Shown: piece after piece, positions 20,721-32,866 of the stretch
Position numbering within the stretch: the first letter of the stretch is position 1
Layout of the letters: every line of letters starts with the position of its first letter
Assembly: GCA_000149265.1 (NCBI GenBank)
Contig: CH003233.1
Coordinates: forward strand, 214,518 to 278,517
DNA: 64,000 bases
Direction of reading: 5' to 3'
Origin: Ciona savignyi
Lineage: Eukaryota > Chordata > Ascidiacea > Phlebobranchia > Cionidae
The notes under the pieces: generated by a model
Databases searched by the model: none
What the model was told of the DNA's origin: nothing
What the model saw: the letters and a program-made list of their open reading frames with translations, nothing else
Program-made: the position numbers and the translations under genes

Positions 20721-21583
20721 TTTAATAACACAACAACGAAACTGCATTAAAAATGAACCAAAACAAAACCTCTTTTACAGGGGTATTACATTGGATACCG
20801 TATGTATATTATACATTTACAGTTTCATATATCGTATAGCCTGGATATTGGAACGAAAAATTAGAGAAAATATCTCTACAGCGGTACAGTTTAATTCACA
20901 CGATATTTCTTCATATAACAGCATGGACACCATCCTTATCTATTTACCCTGATTTTAAGCAACAGTTTTGTACTAACTTACTTATTAAAAAACAGATCGA
21001 ACATAAGAATTCGCAATACACCTTATGTCCGCGCCGGGTAAGGCAAAACACTTCAAAAATTAAGGACGTAAAAATAAAGTATCCAACTGTAAAATTTTAC
21101 TTTTATTACTTTATCAATGAAAATTAAATACTAATTGTCGGGTCATTTTCCAATTTTTTTTACTTATTTTTCCAAATATTTCCTTTTTTGGTATTTCTTT
21201 GGTCAAATTTGAGTTTCTTTATTTTATTGGTAAGGTTAAAAAAATATTAATTGTCCGGTCACCTTTCAAAGTAGCATATAAGGCTTTAACAGCCTTATCG
21301 GACTATCTATCACAGGGTAGTAAAAGTAAAGCCGTTTTTATCCCATAACACAAACTGAAGATATTTCGACGAACCCGTAAAGTCTGAATCTTACATTTTT
21401 CATGATTGCAGTCAAGCATCGAAGATATTATGCATTTTAGTATTAATCAACCCGTTAATCTTCCATTTCCCATGCCCAACGCTTTATATTTCGGCGCATT
21501 AAATATGCAGTTCAGTATTAAACGACCCGTATAAACGCGCCGGATCGGACCGGATCGTTTAAAATCGATTTTCAGCTTCAGTG
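20721..21583. other. Intergenic DNA / probable NR5A 3' UTR
   Basis: No gene is seen on either strand. TTTATT hexamers near 21216 (AATAAA on the minus strand) could end the NR5A transcript about 365 nt after its stop codon. Confidence 0.4.
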
Positions 21584-21979
21584 TCAAGATCCATTTTCCC
21601 GCGCTTTTAGCAGTTCAACGAGCAGAGATCCCTCGGGAAGTTTCCCTTCGTGGTGCTTGTAGTGTAGATAGTCCTCTATTTGACTGCTGAGAGCGCGGAT
21701 TTCCGAAAGTCGGAATATTAGTTTGTTTACCCTGGGAAAATTTAGGTTCAGAAGGTGTTGCTTTACTCATACAAGGGGTGTCAAACTTAAACCCGCCCAA
21801 TACGGCCCTCAAACATTTAACAATAAGTGTAGTATATTGAAGGCTTTAAAGGCTTTTAACTAAATGTATATAATACGTTTATCAAAGCTTATTATGATGT
21901 TTACCTTGGAAAAACGACTGTTTATACGGTGTTTTATCACATAAAAAATATCATATCTATATATTATTTTTTGTTGTGA

Positions 21980-22034
<55 letters not shown>

Positions 22035-25000
22035 AGAATAAGATATTAACATTTTGTGAAAAACCCCAAGAAAAGGGAAACATTATTAGCTTTATCACAC
22101 ATGCAAATGTTTTATTACCTCGCGTCAACAGTCAGGTTACCGGAGCTATTGCAGTGTGTTATTGTATTGTTTGGGATATATTCTTTGCTTTCGATTTTGT
22201 TTATCGCATCTGGGTTCAAGCAATGTTTGTTAAATGTCCTAAGACAAACAGCAAGCAGCTGGTTTCGATCCCACTAGCCTCGGCTTACTACGTCAACGCT
22301 TAAGCATACGCCCAACCAGGCAATACCACCCACCTATCAGGTTGCTCCATGTAATTCTTCTTCGCATATTCACAAAGAGCGGAATTGACTTTTTCCTGCA
22401 CGTTATCACAGCCAGCGGTTCTTGATTCTGGAAATGAGGAATTTCTTTAAAAAATGAAGGAATGTCTCAATTATACACAACCAACTGCAATAGCTCTGGT
22501 AGCCCGACGTTGGGCGAAATGTAACCTAACAACTGCCTTTCCCGGCGTGTTTCCAGGGTATATGTAAGTACGGCCGCGTAGCCCAAGGGTTAACGCAAAC
22601 TCCATATTAAATTTTATACAAAAAAAATTAACAACAAACCCATTATGAATTCTAAACTTAGCCGGGTATAAAAACAGAAACTATTAAATCGAAATACAGT
22701 CAACCAACACCCCTAAATCGCAGCCATGTCAAAGGAAATACACCCCAACCCCAATTCACCTATGTATATCGAACAGCACGAGTTAAATTTGATACAATAA
22801 AACATGAAATATAAAAATCAGAGAAGTAAAAAAAACGTAGAATATAAAAAACATATAAAAAAACAGAGAATTAAACAAATCAGCCAATATAAAAAATCAG
22901 AAAATTAAAAAAAAAACAAGGAATATAAAAATCAAAGAATATAAAATAAACAAAGATTAAAAAAACAGAAAATATAAGTAAAAGCAACACAACCCAACCA
23001 GTCTAACACCTAACCCCAGCCCACCTGTATCGAAGAGCACGAGGTACTTAAGGCAAGCCACCTCCTGTTCATCCACATCAAGTAGCATGAACTTCTTATC
23101 AAGATCCATCAGTCGTTTGAGGATTCGGAACGTGATGACGCAATGACCCGACACCCGGCTTACGTCACGCGGGAATTTGTGTCCCGTCACCATCTCGACT
23201 GCGTCAGATTTCACTTTAACCTGAGTGAGAGGTGGACATCGGTATTGTGAATACTTTTTGAGTATGTTTTTTTAACTAAAGACATGGCGTTAGGTTAAAA
23301 TACTTATATTTTTCTTATTTTGGATACGATAGGTTGTTATAACTCTCTAAACCTATAACAAGATGTGTTGTTTTAGGGTTGAATAGGTTATCCATGTTTA
23401 TCTGTGGGATAGGAGAACGCTGAGGGCATTATTGCGATTGCCCGTGCTCATCGACGGGTTCCAGAGCTGTGTTGTGTATATGATTAAGATTTTTTTAGTT
23501 TTGGTAAACCACATTAAAATCCACTGGGTTTAGAGTTTAGTGTTTTGGCGTGTAATTGTCCTATCAACCAAAGGCTATAAACTGGTCGCTAACTAGTCAG
23601 CTGTGTTCTAGGGCAAGGCAGTCAGCAAAAATCGCCTGAACTCAATGGATTAGTTTGTTCCACCAAAATGGAAGGAACGTCGTAATCATATATATACACC
23701 AAATTGAAATAGCTTCAGTAGCCCTTACGTATTTGCGAGGTAATCTGACAAATGCCTGTGTGGTAACGTTTCCTTATGTATTTGCGAGGTAATCTGACGA
23801 TTGCCCCTGTGGTAACGCTTTCTTACATATTTGCTAGGTAATCTGACGAATACCAGTGTGGTAACGTTCCGTTACGTAATCGCGAAGTAATCTGACGATT
23901 GCCCGTGTAGTAACGCTCCCTTACGTATTTGCGAGGTAATCTGACGATTGCCCGTGTGGTTACGCTCCCTTAAGTATTTGCGAGGTAATCTGACGATTTC
24001 CCGTGTGTGAACTCTTCCTTACGTATTTGCGAGGTAATCTGACGATTGCCTGTGTGGTAACGCTCCCTTAAGTATTTGCGAGGTAATCTGACGATTGTCC
24101 GTGTGGTAACGCTCCCTTAAGTATTTGCGAGATAATCAGTCGATGCCCGTGTGGTAACGCTCTTTACGTATTTGCAAAGGTAATCTGATGATTGCCCATG
24201 TGTTAACGCTCCCTTACGTATTCGCGAGGTAATTTTAAAATTGCACGTATGCTAACGCTCCCTTACGTATTCGCGAGGTAATCTGACGATTGTCCATGTG
24301 ATAACCTTCTGTGATTCCCTTATCACTGGAATAAAACAAAATATCTTAACTCATCTAACCGACAGGCACCTTTAAGCTTGACCACTTCACCAGGTGCTAT
24401 ACAAAACCACCCACAAATCTACCTCCCAACTTACCTGACGTTGGATATGATCCAGTATAAGCAGCTCAATCCAACTGTCTTGGAGCAACTTCATTTGATC
24501 AGAAACCTGATAAAGATGACGATTTAATCACAATTTTAACAAATAGACCTAACGGTGTGAATAAAACTGAAACGAATTTTATTTTCAAACGATTCAAAAT
24601 CTACCATCGCTAGTAATTTATGAAAAAAAACAATTTAGCTACAAAGGTATTTCTGACGATTACCCATATGATAACGCTCTTTGCGTTTTTGCATTCAGTG
24701 GAATAAAAAAAAACCTATATTGCTAACCCTTTTTATTGTCCTACCCATAAAATTAGTATGCCTATGTCATATTTCTGTAAGTGATTAAACGTAAAAAGTG
24801 TTACCACACGGGTAACCGTCAGATCACCTCGCCCCTACAGTCGAGTTAACGGAGCTTATTGCAGTGTGTAAATGATTAAGACGTTTCTTTAATATTGCTA
24901 GAACCTTTCAATCAACTGGTTCCAGGCAAAGTGTCTTGTCCCAGTTTCGATGCTTGAATTTCGGCTGATAGCGGTACCTCTAAATACTACAGGATCGCTT

Positions 25001-28000
25001 GGAGCCCATGGATCACTTGGATCGCTTAAGAGCGCTTGGATCGCTTACTATACGTAATTACAAAAGCCTTATAGGAGAAAACTTCTCTCACTAAAATAAA
25101 GATTATGATATTAATGTTAGGGTTGGGATTAAAGTTCCAAGCGATCCAAGCGATCATGTAGTATTTGGAGGCACCCGAAAGACAACGTACTAACCCAGAT
25201 CACCATTATAAATGATCCCCGAACCCCAAAGAAAAACATTCAATTAAACATCGACATCAAAGGAGTATGGAGCATAGTATATCCGGTTTATTTTAATCAA
25301 TAAATTTCAAACATATCTTTCCAACACCATATGTTAAATTTACGCTTCCAGTTGATTTCAACCAGTCGGCTGATTAGTTTGCGCACACACGCTTTATACG
25401 GACATTGTCCGAGTTACCGTCATAATATTTGCACACGGCACGGTTACCGGAATTTTACCGCAACGTTTGCCGTGAGCACACACTTCACCTGCAAGTCTGC
25501 AAAGAAAGCCGACTTCTTTGCCCACTCTACGGTCGCGTACAGCGTTTGGTCGGCAATTTTGCAGATGAAGTTGAAAACGTCACTGCAGCAGTTATCATCT
25601 AACATAGCGGCGTTAACGCGGGATTTAATCTGCGATTACGGGAATCGATTAAGGTTTCGCGGTATTTTGAACACATCTTCAAGGGTATAGTCGTACCACT
25701 GGCCAAAGTTTAATTTTGCCAAACACATATTGTTTTAAGCGCAATTTAGCCGTGGCCTAATTGTTATTTTAGCCTACATATAAAGGACATAGTACACACT
25801 ATGTTTAGTTTATATAAAGTATCGCATAAATGTAATTTAAACATAAAATTACTTAAACACAAAACAAATATATTAGTACGCTACAAAATTTAGCGTAAGA
25901 TTATTTATAAAGCAGAATTAAGACTAATTTTTAGGTTAAGTTTTTACTAAAAAATTCATTAGTAGTATAATAGTGTAGTAGTATAATAGTATAGTCCGGG
26001 GTTGTGTCCCTTTGGCAAGGCACTTACGGGACAGTGCAAAAAGACCTTAACAATTAGAATAAAATACATTATCATTATAAATTATCATCATCAACTTACT
26101 TCGGATTCGACCATTTCATATTTCAGAAGTTCGTTGATTAACGGGGGTACATAAAACCCACGTTGAAAACCTTCAATTGGGGTGTTAAAGGGTAAAATTT
26201 GGTATGGGTTCGGAATTGGGCCCATTCTGAAATATGTTGGGGGTATGGGGTTTATAGCTGGGTGGGTGCCCCATAGAAGTGGGTAATGTGGTTGTAAGGG
26301 TTCACTGTGAGGTAAGAAGCTTTGGGTCTCGATATACGACCCCGCGGGTAAATTGTGCGTTGTCAAATCTCCAGTGCTTCCAAGATCGCTTTCGTTTTGC
26401 GATGGAGAGTGGGGATTATATTGTGGCGGCAACACTGACAGGATAGATGTACTGGAAGGTTCCAGAACAGTGTTGTCCCAATGGGGTTCATGGCTTGTCC
26501 CTGCAGTGTTTCCACTTAACATCTGAAAACAAAACAATTTAGGATATAATTAGGTTTTATAATAGGATATTTATGTTATCCCGAATATCCCCGTTAATAA
26601 CTGTGTCATTGCAGTGTGTTGTATATGATTGAGATGATTTCTCTGTTTCAGTACAAACCCATTAATTCAGGGAGTTTAGCTAGCAACTAATACTGTGTAA
26701 TGCTAGATAAAAAAGCATTCAACTAAAATGCTTTATTTAAATCTTTGTACACGATTCTAATTGGATGACCAATGTGCTTTATTACCTAAATACACAACCA
26801 ACCAGGTAGTAGGGAGGACTAAAAGGAGGGAAAGCGGAAAGGAGGGAAAACTGCACACTAAAATGAAGATTATGACATTAGAGTTAGTTTTAAACATAGG
26901 ATTAGAGTTAGGGTTAGTTCTGGGATTGTGATTAGGGTATAGGGCAAGGTTAGAATTAGTTTCCATAGTTTTAGTGAGCAGTTTCCCAGCTCCCCTCCTT
27001 TCCCCTTTCCCTTCTATTAGTGTTTCCCGCTTGTGATTAATTTAGTTCAAATAACCCTTTCAAACCCACCCTTAAGTTTAATGTATAAATAATATTTAAA
27101 ACTGTTTATTTTTGCTTCTTCATTATCCTAATGAAGAAACTAGCAAGGATAAAAAGCAGAAGAAAAAACAGAAAGCATCATCGGATTACCGGGGTTTGGG
27201 TTAACGGAAGTGGTTCACAAGTCTCAAGTCGGGGGATTTCCAATGTGACATCATCAACCGAGCTCGTTGATGGGACTTCACCAATTGCCTTCAATCGCTG
27301 CTTGCGAGCACGGTCTTGCTTGTAAAGCGGTCCGAATTTGTTCCTACCACCTCTTACCCGGTCCCTCCTTACAGCTGGGGTAAAACATGGGGTTACGGAG
27401 TGATAATTAGAGACAACCTAAATATATTTAAGATGGCAAGTATAATGTAAATTTATTGCACTAATTTTTTATATTTACATATATATTACTACACAATACA
27501 ACCATTATTACAGCTGGGTTATAAGATGAGGTTGGGGAATAATACGTATGATTGCACGTTTAGGCCCATTTTTAAGCAGGATGCAACTTGAAAATATTGT
27601 AGTACATTCACAATGTCCCGTTTATATTTATTTTTACACAAATTAACCTTGACAAGCACTTCAACTGTCCATCTGAGCCCCTTTTCCAAAGGTATGATCA
27701 TATATACATTTTTACAGAGACCACCATTTCAAAGTGCACCAACCAAATGTTTAAATCTCGATTCATATTTAAATATACCAAAAAGAACTTAATTAACCAT
27801 ACAATTAATAAAACACCCCTAATCACCAGTTCCAAATACCCAACTAATATGACACATTGAAAAGTGCATTGTATAGGATAGAATAGGATAGGATATTCAT
27901 GTTTATCCCAGTGAATAGGAAAACCAAGGGGTTAACACACGGGCAATCGTCAGATCACCTCGTGCCCACCGTAAAGTTACCGAAGCTATTGCAGTGTGTT

Positions 28001-31000
28001 GTATATGATAGACACGTTCCTACAATTTGGTAGAACCCATTAATACGCTGGGTTCTATAACGGCTCTTTAGCCACCTACACAGTAAATTTGCATAGTGTC
28101 CCAACTTAACTTTATTTACGACATGTTAATGTGTTGGGAACAAAGATTAAAGTCCAATTTCGTTTATGATTTACCTCGTTTGCACAGCATATATGGTGGT
28201 TACGTTTTAAGTTTATTGTCAGCGGTTATTAAATGACGTGCGTTAGGCACGGGAAATCGTGATATTACCACATGTCCACAGCCGGGTTGCTGGGTTATGG
28301 AAATATGCTTAGTACGTGGTATTAGTTCATAAAATTAAAACTTGGTAAGCAAAGATAAAACAGGTTACCGAGTGTATGTGTCGTTTCTATCACGGCGGGT
28401 AGTAAAGACATATTTGGATTTACACACAGCCATTTACCGTATGGTAACTTGTGATAATGCTAATCCGATGGTTTTCGGCAATTTCCATTAAGCGTCTTGG
28501 CTAAGGCAAGTGTGTTGTAGCCAAAGCTATTGCATCATATCGTGAATGATTAAGATGTTGCTACTGGTTTATTACAACCCATTAACAAAATAGTGTATAT
28601 TTCACCACAAAGTCCTCGAATGTGGCAGTGTCTTGACATACTTTTTTGCTGGTAAACTAACTAAGGCCATACTAAGGATTCATAACCTGAAAACTACATT
28701 TTACCTTCTAATTTCATTCCAACTCGGAGGCATTTTTGAAATCGGCACGCCTGGCAACCTTTTCGTTGATCTTTATCAATATGGCATTTGCTAGTGTGAA
28801 CGCACGTATACTTCTTTCCGTTCTGTACTGTGCGCTTGAAAAAGCCCTTGCAACTTTCACAGGTAAGAAGTCCATAATGGTAGCCCGATACCTTGGAAAA
28901 AATGAAAGCAATTAATTAAATTAACAGTAAAATGATGTATCGTAGGCCTATATCATACAAACGTATATTTGTTTGTTTACAATGTCAAATTTCTTTTAAG
29001 GGGTTGTCCCTAAGTAAATCGTAATCCCCGTTTAAACAAGATTTTTGGATTTATATAGTGATTGAATTACTTTTGTTTAAGCCGAAAAACAAAAGTTTCT
29101 CCCCCTCAGTACTGGTCACGATTTACCGCACGCTCTTCTTTAGGGCTTTATATTATGTTGTTTTGGTCTTAATCAAATTATGTTTGCTTATTATTCTCCT
29201 TTCTCTTAGGTTTGGCCGCCGCATTCGCTATATTTATTAAATATATATATCCTTTTTTAAATGAAGTTTTTTAACGACTGTTGGTTTTGCCATCTTTTCC
29301 TGCTCCTGTGTTGTGATTTAATTCGTTTGCCATTTATAATAGGCCTACTGGAGCAAAAAATAAATACACTAAACTCAACTAAGCCAGTTGTGTGGCCGAA
29401 TAATCGCGCCCAATACATATGTCAATCCTATACAAAAACGGTCTTAGGGACGATTCCATGAGGATTCAAACCTTACTCTGTTACAAACTAAAAAAAAGGT
29501 TTCGTCAATATGTAAATAACTAGTGGTATTTTAAATGAATTGTTAGCACGACCGAATTTTATACAGAATGTCATTAAAAAGGGCTAAAAACGTTAAATCA
29601 CGGTATTTTAGGAAATGAAAGCCCTTACAACAGATTTGAATTGTATTAATTGACAGAAAAAGTTTAAATATAAATATTTAAATAAATCTGTGATTTCATC
29701 ATCGTGGTTAAAATATATATAGGCCCCTATGATTTCAATTATGCACGCTTCTTTTATGTGGGTAAATATTAGTTATGTTAGATGACACCAAAGGCAATTA
29801 AGCTGTTGAAATATTTTTGGTGACGCATATTAAAAATTTTAATTCCCGTGCGATAAAAACGCATCGGTACATTAAAGTTTACATAATAACCCGACGTTAA
29901 TTGCGTGTGTGTAATATCGTGTCGCAACTCACAGTAATACGTGCCGGGTGCAAAGCTTCTACGTTCAAAAGGGTTCAGTTAAAACCATAAATTATAACTT
30001 GGACTACGAGAATTAAACACCCTCCTAACTAAATATTTGAACACCGCATATTAAGGGTTTATAAATACGTAAATTTCTGCTTTGACGTTGTTTAAAACGT
30101 CATGTGAGTGAGTTACGTAGCAGCATTACCCTATTGTATCATATTTCTGTGGTTAAATATTTGCTTATTTTAGTTGGTGAGTTTCATGTTTTGCTCGTTT
30201 AAACAAATTAAAGAATAATAGCACAGTTATTTTAAGTTAAGGGGGTAGTTTAAAACGCAAAACTGAAGTTGTTAAAACACGTCAGTGAATACAATTGATA
30301 AACGAAAAAATGACGAAGTCGCTAAACCTTACATTTATCAAAAACAAATAGTGGCATCAAAGTTATTTAAAAAAAAATAATAAAATCAAAACTTGACTAA
30401 AAGTGTGCAAGCACGACGAGTATGGTGCCTCTAAATATAACAGAATCGCTTGGAGCCTTTGAATCGCTTAGATTTCTATAGAAAGTAATTCTAACCCTGT
30501 TCCAAACACTAATCTCAACTCCAGAACTAACTTTAACCCCAACCCTAACATTAATAGCATAATCTTTATTTTAGTGAGAGAAGTGTTCTTCAAGGCTTTT
30601 GTAGTTATACGAAGTATAGTAAGCGATCCTGTAGTATTTAGAGGTACGGCGACCAGTACTGAGGAAAAGCTGACTTTTTATGAATGAAGTAAAAACAAAT
30701 CTAAAATAAATCTCCACAGGTGGGTATTGGGTAATACCCCAAACAAAGTTTCACCTCATGTTTTAACGCGGGGAACAGATAAGAAGTCATTTTGATAAAT
30801 TAATCAATAATTAAAATAATGTCGCCTACGTGTATAAACTGAGTGGTGTATGACGGCAGGGTGTTTACATGTGGCATTCAATGATATTTAGCGACTTATC
30901 TTTGTTTATACATTGATCTGAAACTCAAGGTTATACCACGCACGATAATCGTACCACCATTTCTAGCGTGTCGCTTACGACAATGGTTTAAACATACGCC

Positions 31001-31972
31001 TAGCTTAATCGTCGCGGCAATATTTTGCTTAAAGTGTGTTGTATATGATTGGAACGCTCCTTTAATTTTGCAGAAACCCGTTTAGGCGATGTCCGCAAAG
31101 TTCAGGCGATGTAATCCTATATGTTCAGGCGATGTCCGCAAAGTACCTTGCAGAAGGGCGTTGACGTTGTCCTTGTGCAAGATACTTAGCGGACATTGCC
31201 TGAGCTCAGTACAATAAAGGGTTCCTATAAAATTAAAGGAACGTCCCAATTATACACAACACACTTCAAGAAATCTTATAACCCGACGATAGACGTGAGG
31301 CCGTTAGTTTCTGAAATTTTTTACCCGGCATTTTCTATTAATATGTTTGTACAAATTTGATTTTAAACTAACGGTATGTCGTATACTGTGATTACACACA
31401 ATTAGCCCCAGTAGCAAGATGAGTTCCCAGCGACTTGTAGCTTGCGACAATTTTTTTATCTGCAATCCTAGGGCTAAAAATAAGCACACCAACTAGCCAA
31501 ACAACACCTAGATACCTACACAAATACTTTTAAGGTATACAAACATTGACGTAGCGACGGATGCAATGGTCTGAGTTTCAAAGTCAGACTGGCGTATTTT
31601 TAACATGGATCAGTATCGAACTGGGGCATGGCCCTAAGACCGTTCCAGTATAAATATCTGTACATGAATCGGTCCATTCAGACACTACCGTACGTTTACT
31701 TTTTAAAGTCTTAAGGGGCTCGTCACAAAGATCGTTTTTATATAAAAATCAATGTATAAATCTCTAATCGCTCACAACTTAGATAAAAAGTAGGGTTGTG
31801 TGGCCGAATGGTTAGCGCGACCCAAACACATACCTACTCCTACACAAAACGGTATGAAAAACGAGTCCATGATGGGTTCGAAACTTAGCTCAGCAAACAA
31901 AATAGATAAAAGACAAAACCTACATACCTTGTCCCCACACACTGGACAGGCTTCATCGAATGAATATTTCAT
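21584..31972 (-). CDS. NR5A: Nuclear receptor NR5A / FTZ-F1 (SF-1/LRH-1 homologue)
   Basis: Nine coding exons on the minus strand, 5' to 3': 31972-31928, 28891-28705, 27374-27190, 26522-26100, 25629-25489, 24506-24435, 23220-23025, 22427-22334, 21731-21584. Phases agree throughout and the sum is 1491 nt, or 496 residues. The start [15 protein letters not shown] parallels vertebrate MDYSYDEDLDELCPVCGDK, which fixes the ATG. The two zinc fingers carry the NR5A P box CESCKG and [10 protein letters not shown]. They are followed by the FTZ-F1 box ([13 protein letters not shown]), which lets this family bind extended half-sites as a monomer. A variable hinge (residues about 140-275) leads to the ligand-binding domain: [11 protein letters not shown] (helix 1), [20 protein letters not shown] (helix 3), [20 protein letters not shown] (receptor signature), [14 protein letters not shown], and the AF-2 helix LLVELLKA near the C-terminus. 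It should be a nuclear transcription factor. An acceptor-like TTTGGTTTAG upstream of the ATG suggests a 5' non-coding exon or trans-splicing. Confidence 0.93.
21981..22033. repeat. (AT)n microsatellite
   Basis: About 25 AT dinucleotides, in the last intron of NR5A. Confidence 0.98.
22115..22320 (-). mobile_element. SINE family A in the last NR5A intron
   Basis: A decayed copy with CAGGTTACCGGAGCTATTGC and TCTGGGTTCAAGCAATG. It ends about 14 bp from the exon at 22334-22427, on that exon's donor side. Confidence 0.6.
22455..22675 (+). mobile_element. SINE A fragment followed by SINE B
   Basis: A fragment (about 22455-22545) with CACAACCAACTGCAATAGCT precedes a family B copy (about 22570-22675) with GCCGCGTAGCCCAAGGGTTA and CCCATTATGAATTCTAAAC. 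Confidence 0.6.
22745..22790 (-). repeat. Decayed duplicate of the NR5A exon-7 splice donor
   Basis: On the minus strand it reads CTCGTGCTGTTCGATA, then ATAGGTGAATTGGGGTTGG. The true exon end at 23025 reads CTCGTGCTCTTCGATACAG|GTGGGCTGGGGTTAG. The copy lies about 260 bp into the intron and is separated from the original by an A-rich repeat. Confidence 0.7.
22799..22982. repeat. A-rich degenerate tandem repeat
   Basis: Loose units of about 17-20 bp (AATATAAAAAATCAGAAAATT-like) lie between the true exon-7 donor and its decayed copy. Confidence 0.7.
23382..23700. mobile_element. SINE family A fragments, minus then plus
   Basis: The minus fragment (about 23382-23500) has CGATTGCCCGTGCTCATCGA. 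The plus fragment (about 23560-23700) has CTGGTCGCTAACTAGTCAGC and leads into the satellite that follows. Confidence 0.6.
23700..24310 (+). repeat. Satellite array derived from the 3' part of a SINE
   Basis: About 12 units of roughly 50-53 bp read CCCTTACGTATTTGCGAGGT then AATCTGACGATTGCCCGTGT then GGTAACGCT. The middle matches the family A segment GCGAGGTGATCTGACGATTGCCCGTGTG, so the array appears to have been amplified from the SINE copy immediately upstream. It lies in an NR5A intron. Confidence 0.9.
24797..24967 (-). mobile_element. SINE family A, truncated
   Basis: It holds ACCACACGGGTAACCGTCAG, CTTATTGCAGTGTG and GGTTCCAGGCAAAG, and ends where the MITE at 24973 begins. Confidence 0.65.
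24973..25175. mobile_element. MITE with ATCGCTTGGA inverted ends
   Basis: The left end GGTACCTCTAAATACTACAG is inverted at the right end (TGTAGTATTTGGAGGCACC). Internal GATCGCTTGG/CCAAGCGATC repeats extend the hairpin, and the core carries AAAATAAAGATTATGATATT. A relative is at 30424-30647. Confidence 0.8.
26816..27029. mobile_element. MITE with telomere-like core, best copy
   Basis: Long imperfect inverted ends (GGAGGGAAAACTGCACACTA against TTTTAGTGAGCAGTTTCCC, extended by purine-rich/pyrimidine-rich flanks) enclose GGATTAGAGTTAGGGTTAGT. It lies in the NR5A intron between the hinge exon and the FTZ-F1-box exon. Confidence 0.8.
27871..28057 (-). mobile_element. SINE family A, 3' half
   Basis: The tail (TAGGATAGAATAGGATAGGA) and 3' body up to AATACGCTGGGTTCTA are intact. 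The tRNA-like head is absent. Confidence 0.8.
29388..29488 (+). mobile_element. SINE family B in the first NR5A intron
   Basis: It carries TTGTGTGGCCGAATAATCGC, CTATACAAAAACGGTCTTAG and GAGGATTCAAACCTTACTC. Confidence 0.75.
30424..30647. mobile_element. MITE with ATCGCTTGGA inverted ends and telomere-like core
   Basis: It starts GGTGCCTCTAAATATAACAG and ends CTGTAGTATTTAGAGGTAC, with AACCCCAACCCTAACATTAA inside. It links the two MITE subtypes in this window. Confidence 0.8.
31021..31300. mobile_element. SINE family A fragments with internal triplication
   Basis: A minus fragment (about 31021-31155) repeats TTCAGGCGATGTCCGCAAAG with spacers three times. A plus fragment (about 31160-31300) follows with GCGGACATTGCCTGAGCTCA. 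Confidence 0.6.
31606..31775 (-). mobile_element. Two decayed SINE family B fragments
   Basis: GGGGCATGGCCCTAAGACCG to ATGAATCGGTC (about 31606-31670) and GGGCTCGTCACAAAGATCG (about 31716 on) resemble minus-strand family B. Confidence 0.5.
31797..31903 (+). mobile_element. SINE family B next to the first NR5A coding exon
   Basis: A full copy (GTGTGGCCGAATGGTTAGCG to GATGGGTTCGAAACTTAGC) ends 24 bp from the exon 1 donor at 31928, in the intron and antisense to the gene. Confidence 0.85.
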
Positions 31973-32866
31973 TTCAAGAAGAAAATACTTTTCAACCTAA
32001 ACCAAACCCTGAAGATTATTAAAACTATAAGTAAACAGGTTTATCGACCATTAGCTGCCGTCAAATATATAAAATTTTATATTCATTGTTGCCACATATA
32101 AAAAAATACGTTAGGAACTCTATAAGTGTATTAAAATATATATTCTATATTTAAAGGATTTTTATGATAACAAAATTTCGGCTGTGTAACAGTGATTCGG
32201 ATATTTGTGTAACAGAGTTAGATTTGGGTTACTAAGAATACTGAAAAGTTAAATTTATTTTCACCTAATTTATGTTTCATATAAAGCAAGTGTAAATTCT
32301 CATATAGATCATATAGAATAACGCAAGAAAGCGTTATTGCAAGGGAAACGTGCGGGCTTCAGAGCTATTGCAGTGTGTTGAGTATGATTTCCAGGTTTCT
32401 TTAATTTAGTAGAATACCTGTGCGTCGCTTAATGCAAAAAGGACTAAACAATTTTGGCCCCTGATTTAAAAAGTGGGCCCACCACTATTTCAACTAGGTG
32501 CTTATGAATGCTTTTATAGTTCTACGGGCTGAAAACACGAGTTTAAACGATTGTTTCATTCCAAGTATGTGGATAAAAGGTTTCCGCGTTAGAGTTATCT
32601 TAAACTTTTGTGCAAATCTACCAGGAGGAAGAAATATAAACTGCAGAATGATATACCTATATGGAACGGTTAAGGTTGCTCGAGCTGGGCTTGGCGTTGA
32701 TGTTAGAGCTAAGGCTTAAGTTGACACATTTATGTTTGTGTCGACGCGTGGTTAAAGTATAGTGATCATGACCAGGCAAATACCGAGTTCAATCCTTACC
32801 CTTGCTACATTCTGCACGATAGTGTTCTTTGGCAAGACAATTAACGGGAACGTAAACGAATATACG

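Noticed and set aside
23700-24310. Regular repeat array resembling a CRISPR layout
   Set aside because: There are no unique spacers; units are head-to-tail and derive from a SINE, in a eukaryotic intron.
25331-25690. 119-codon plus-strand ORF
   Set aside because: It is the antisense shadow of the NR5A ligand-binding-domain exon at 25489-25629, which has splice sites, phase and clear homology.
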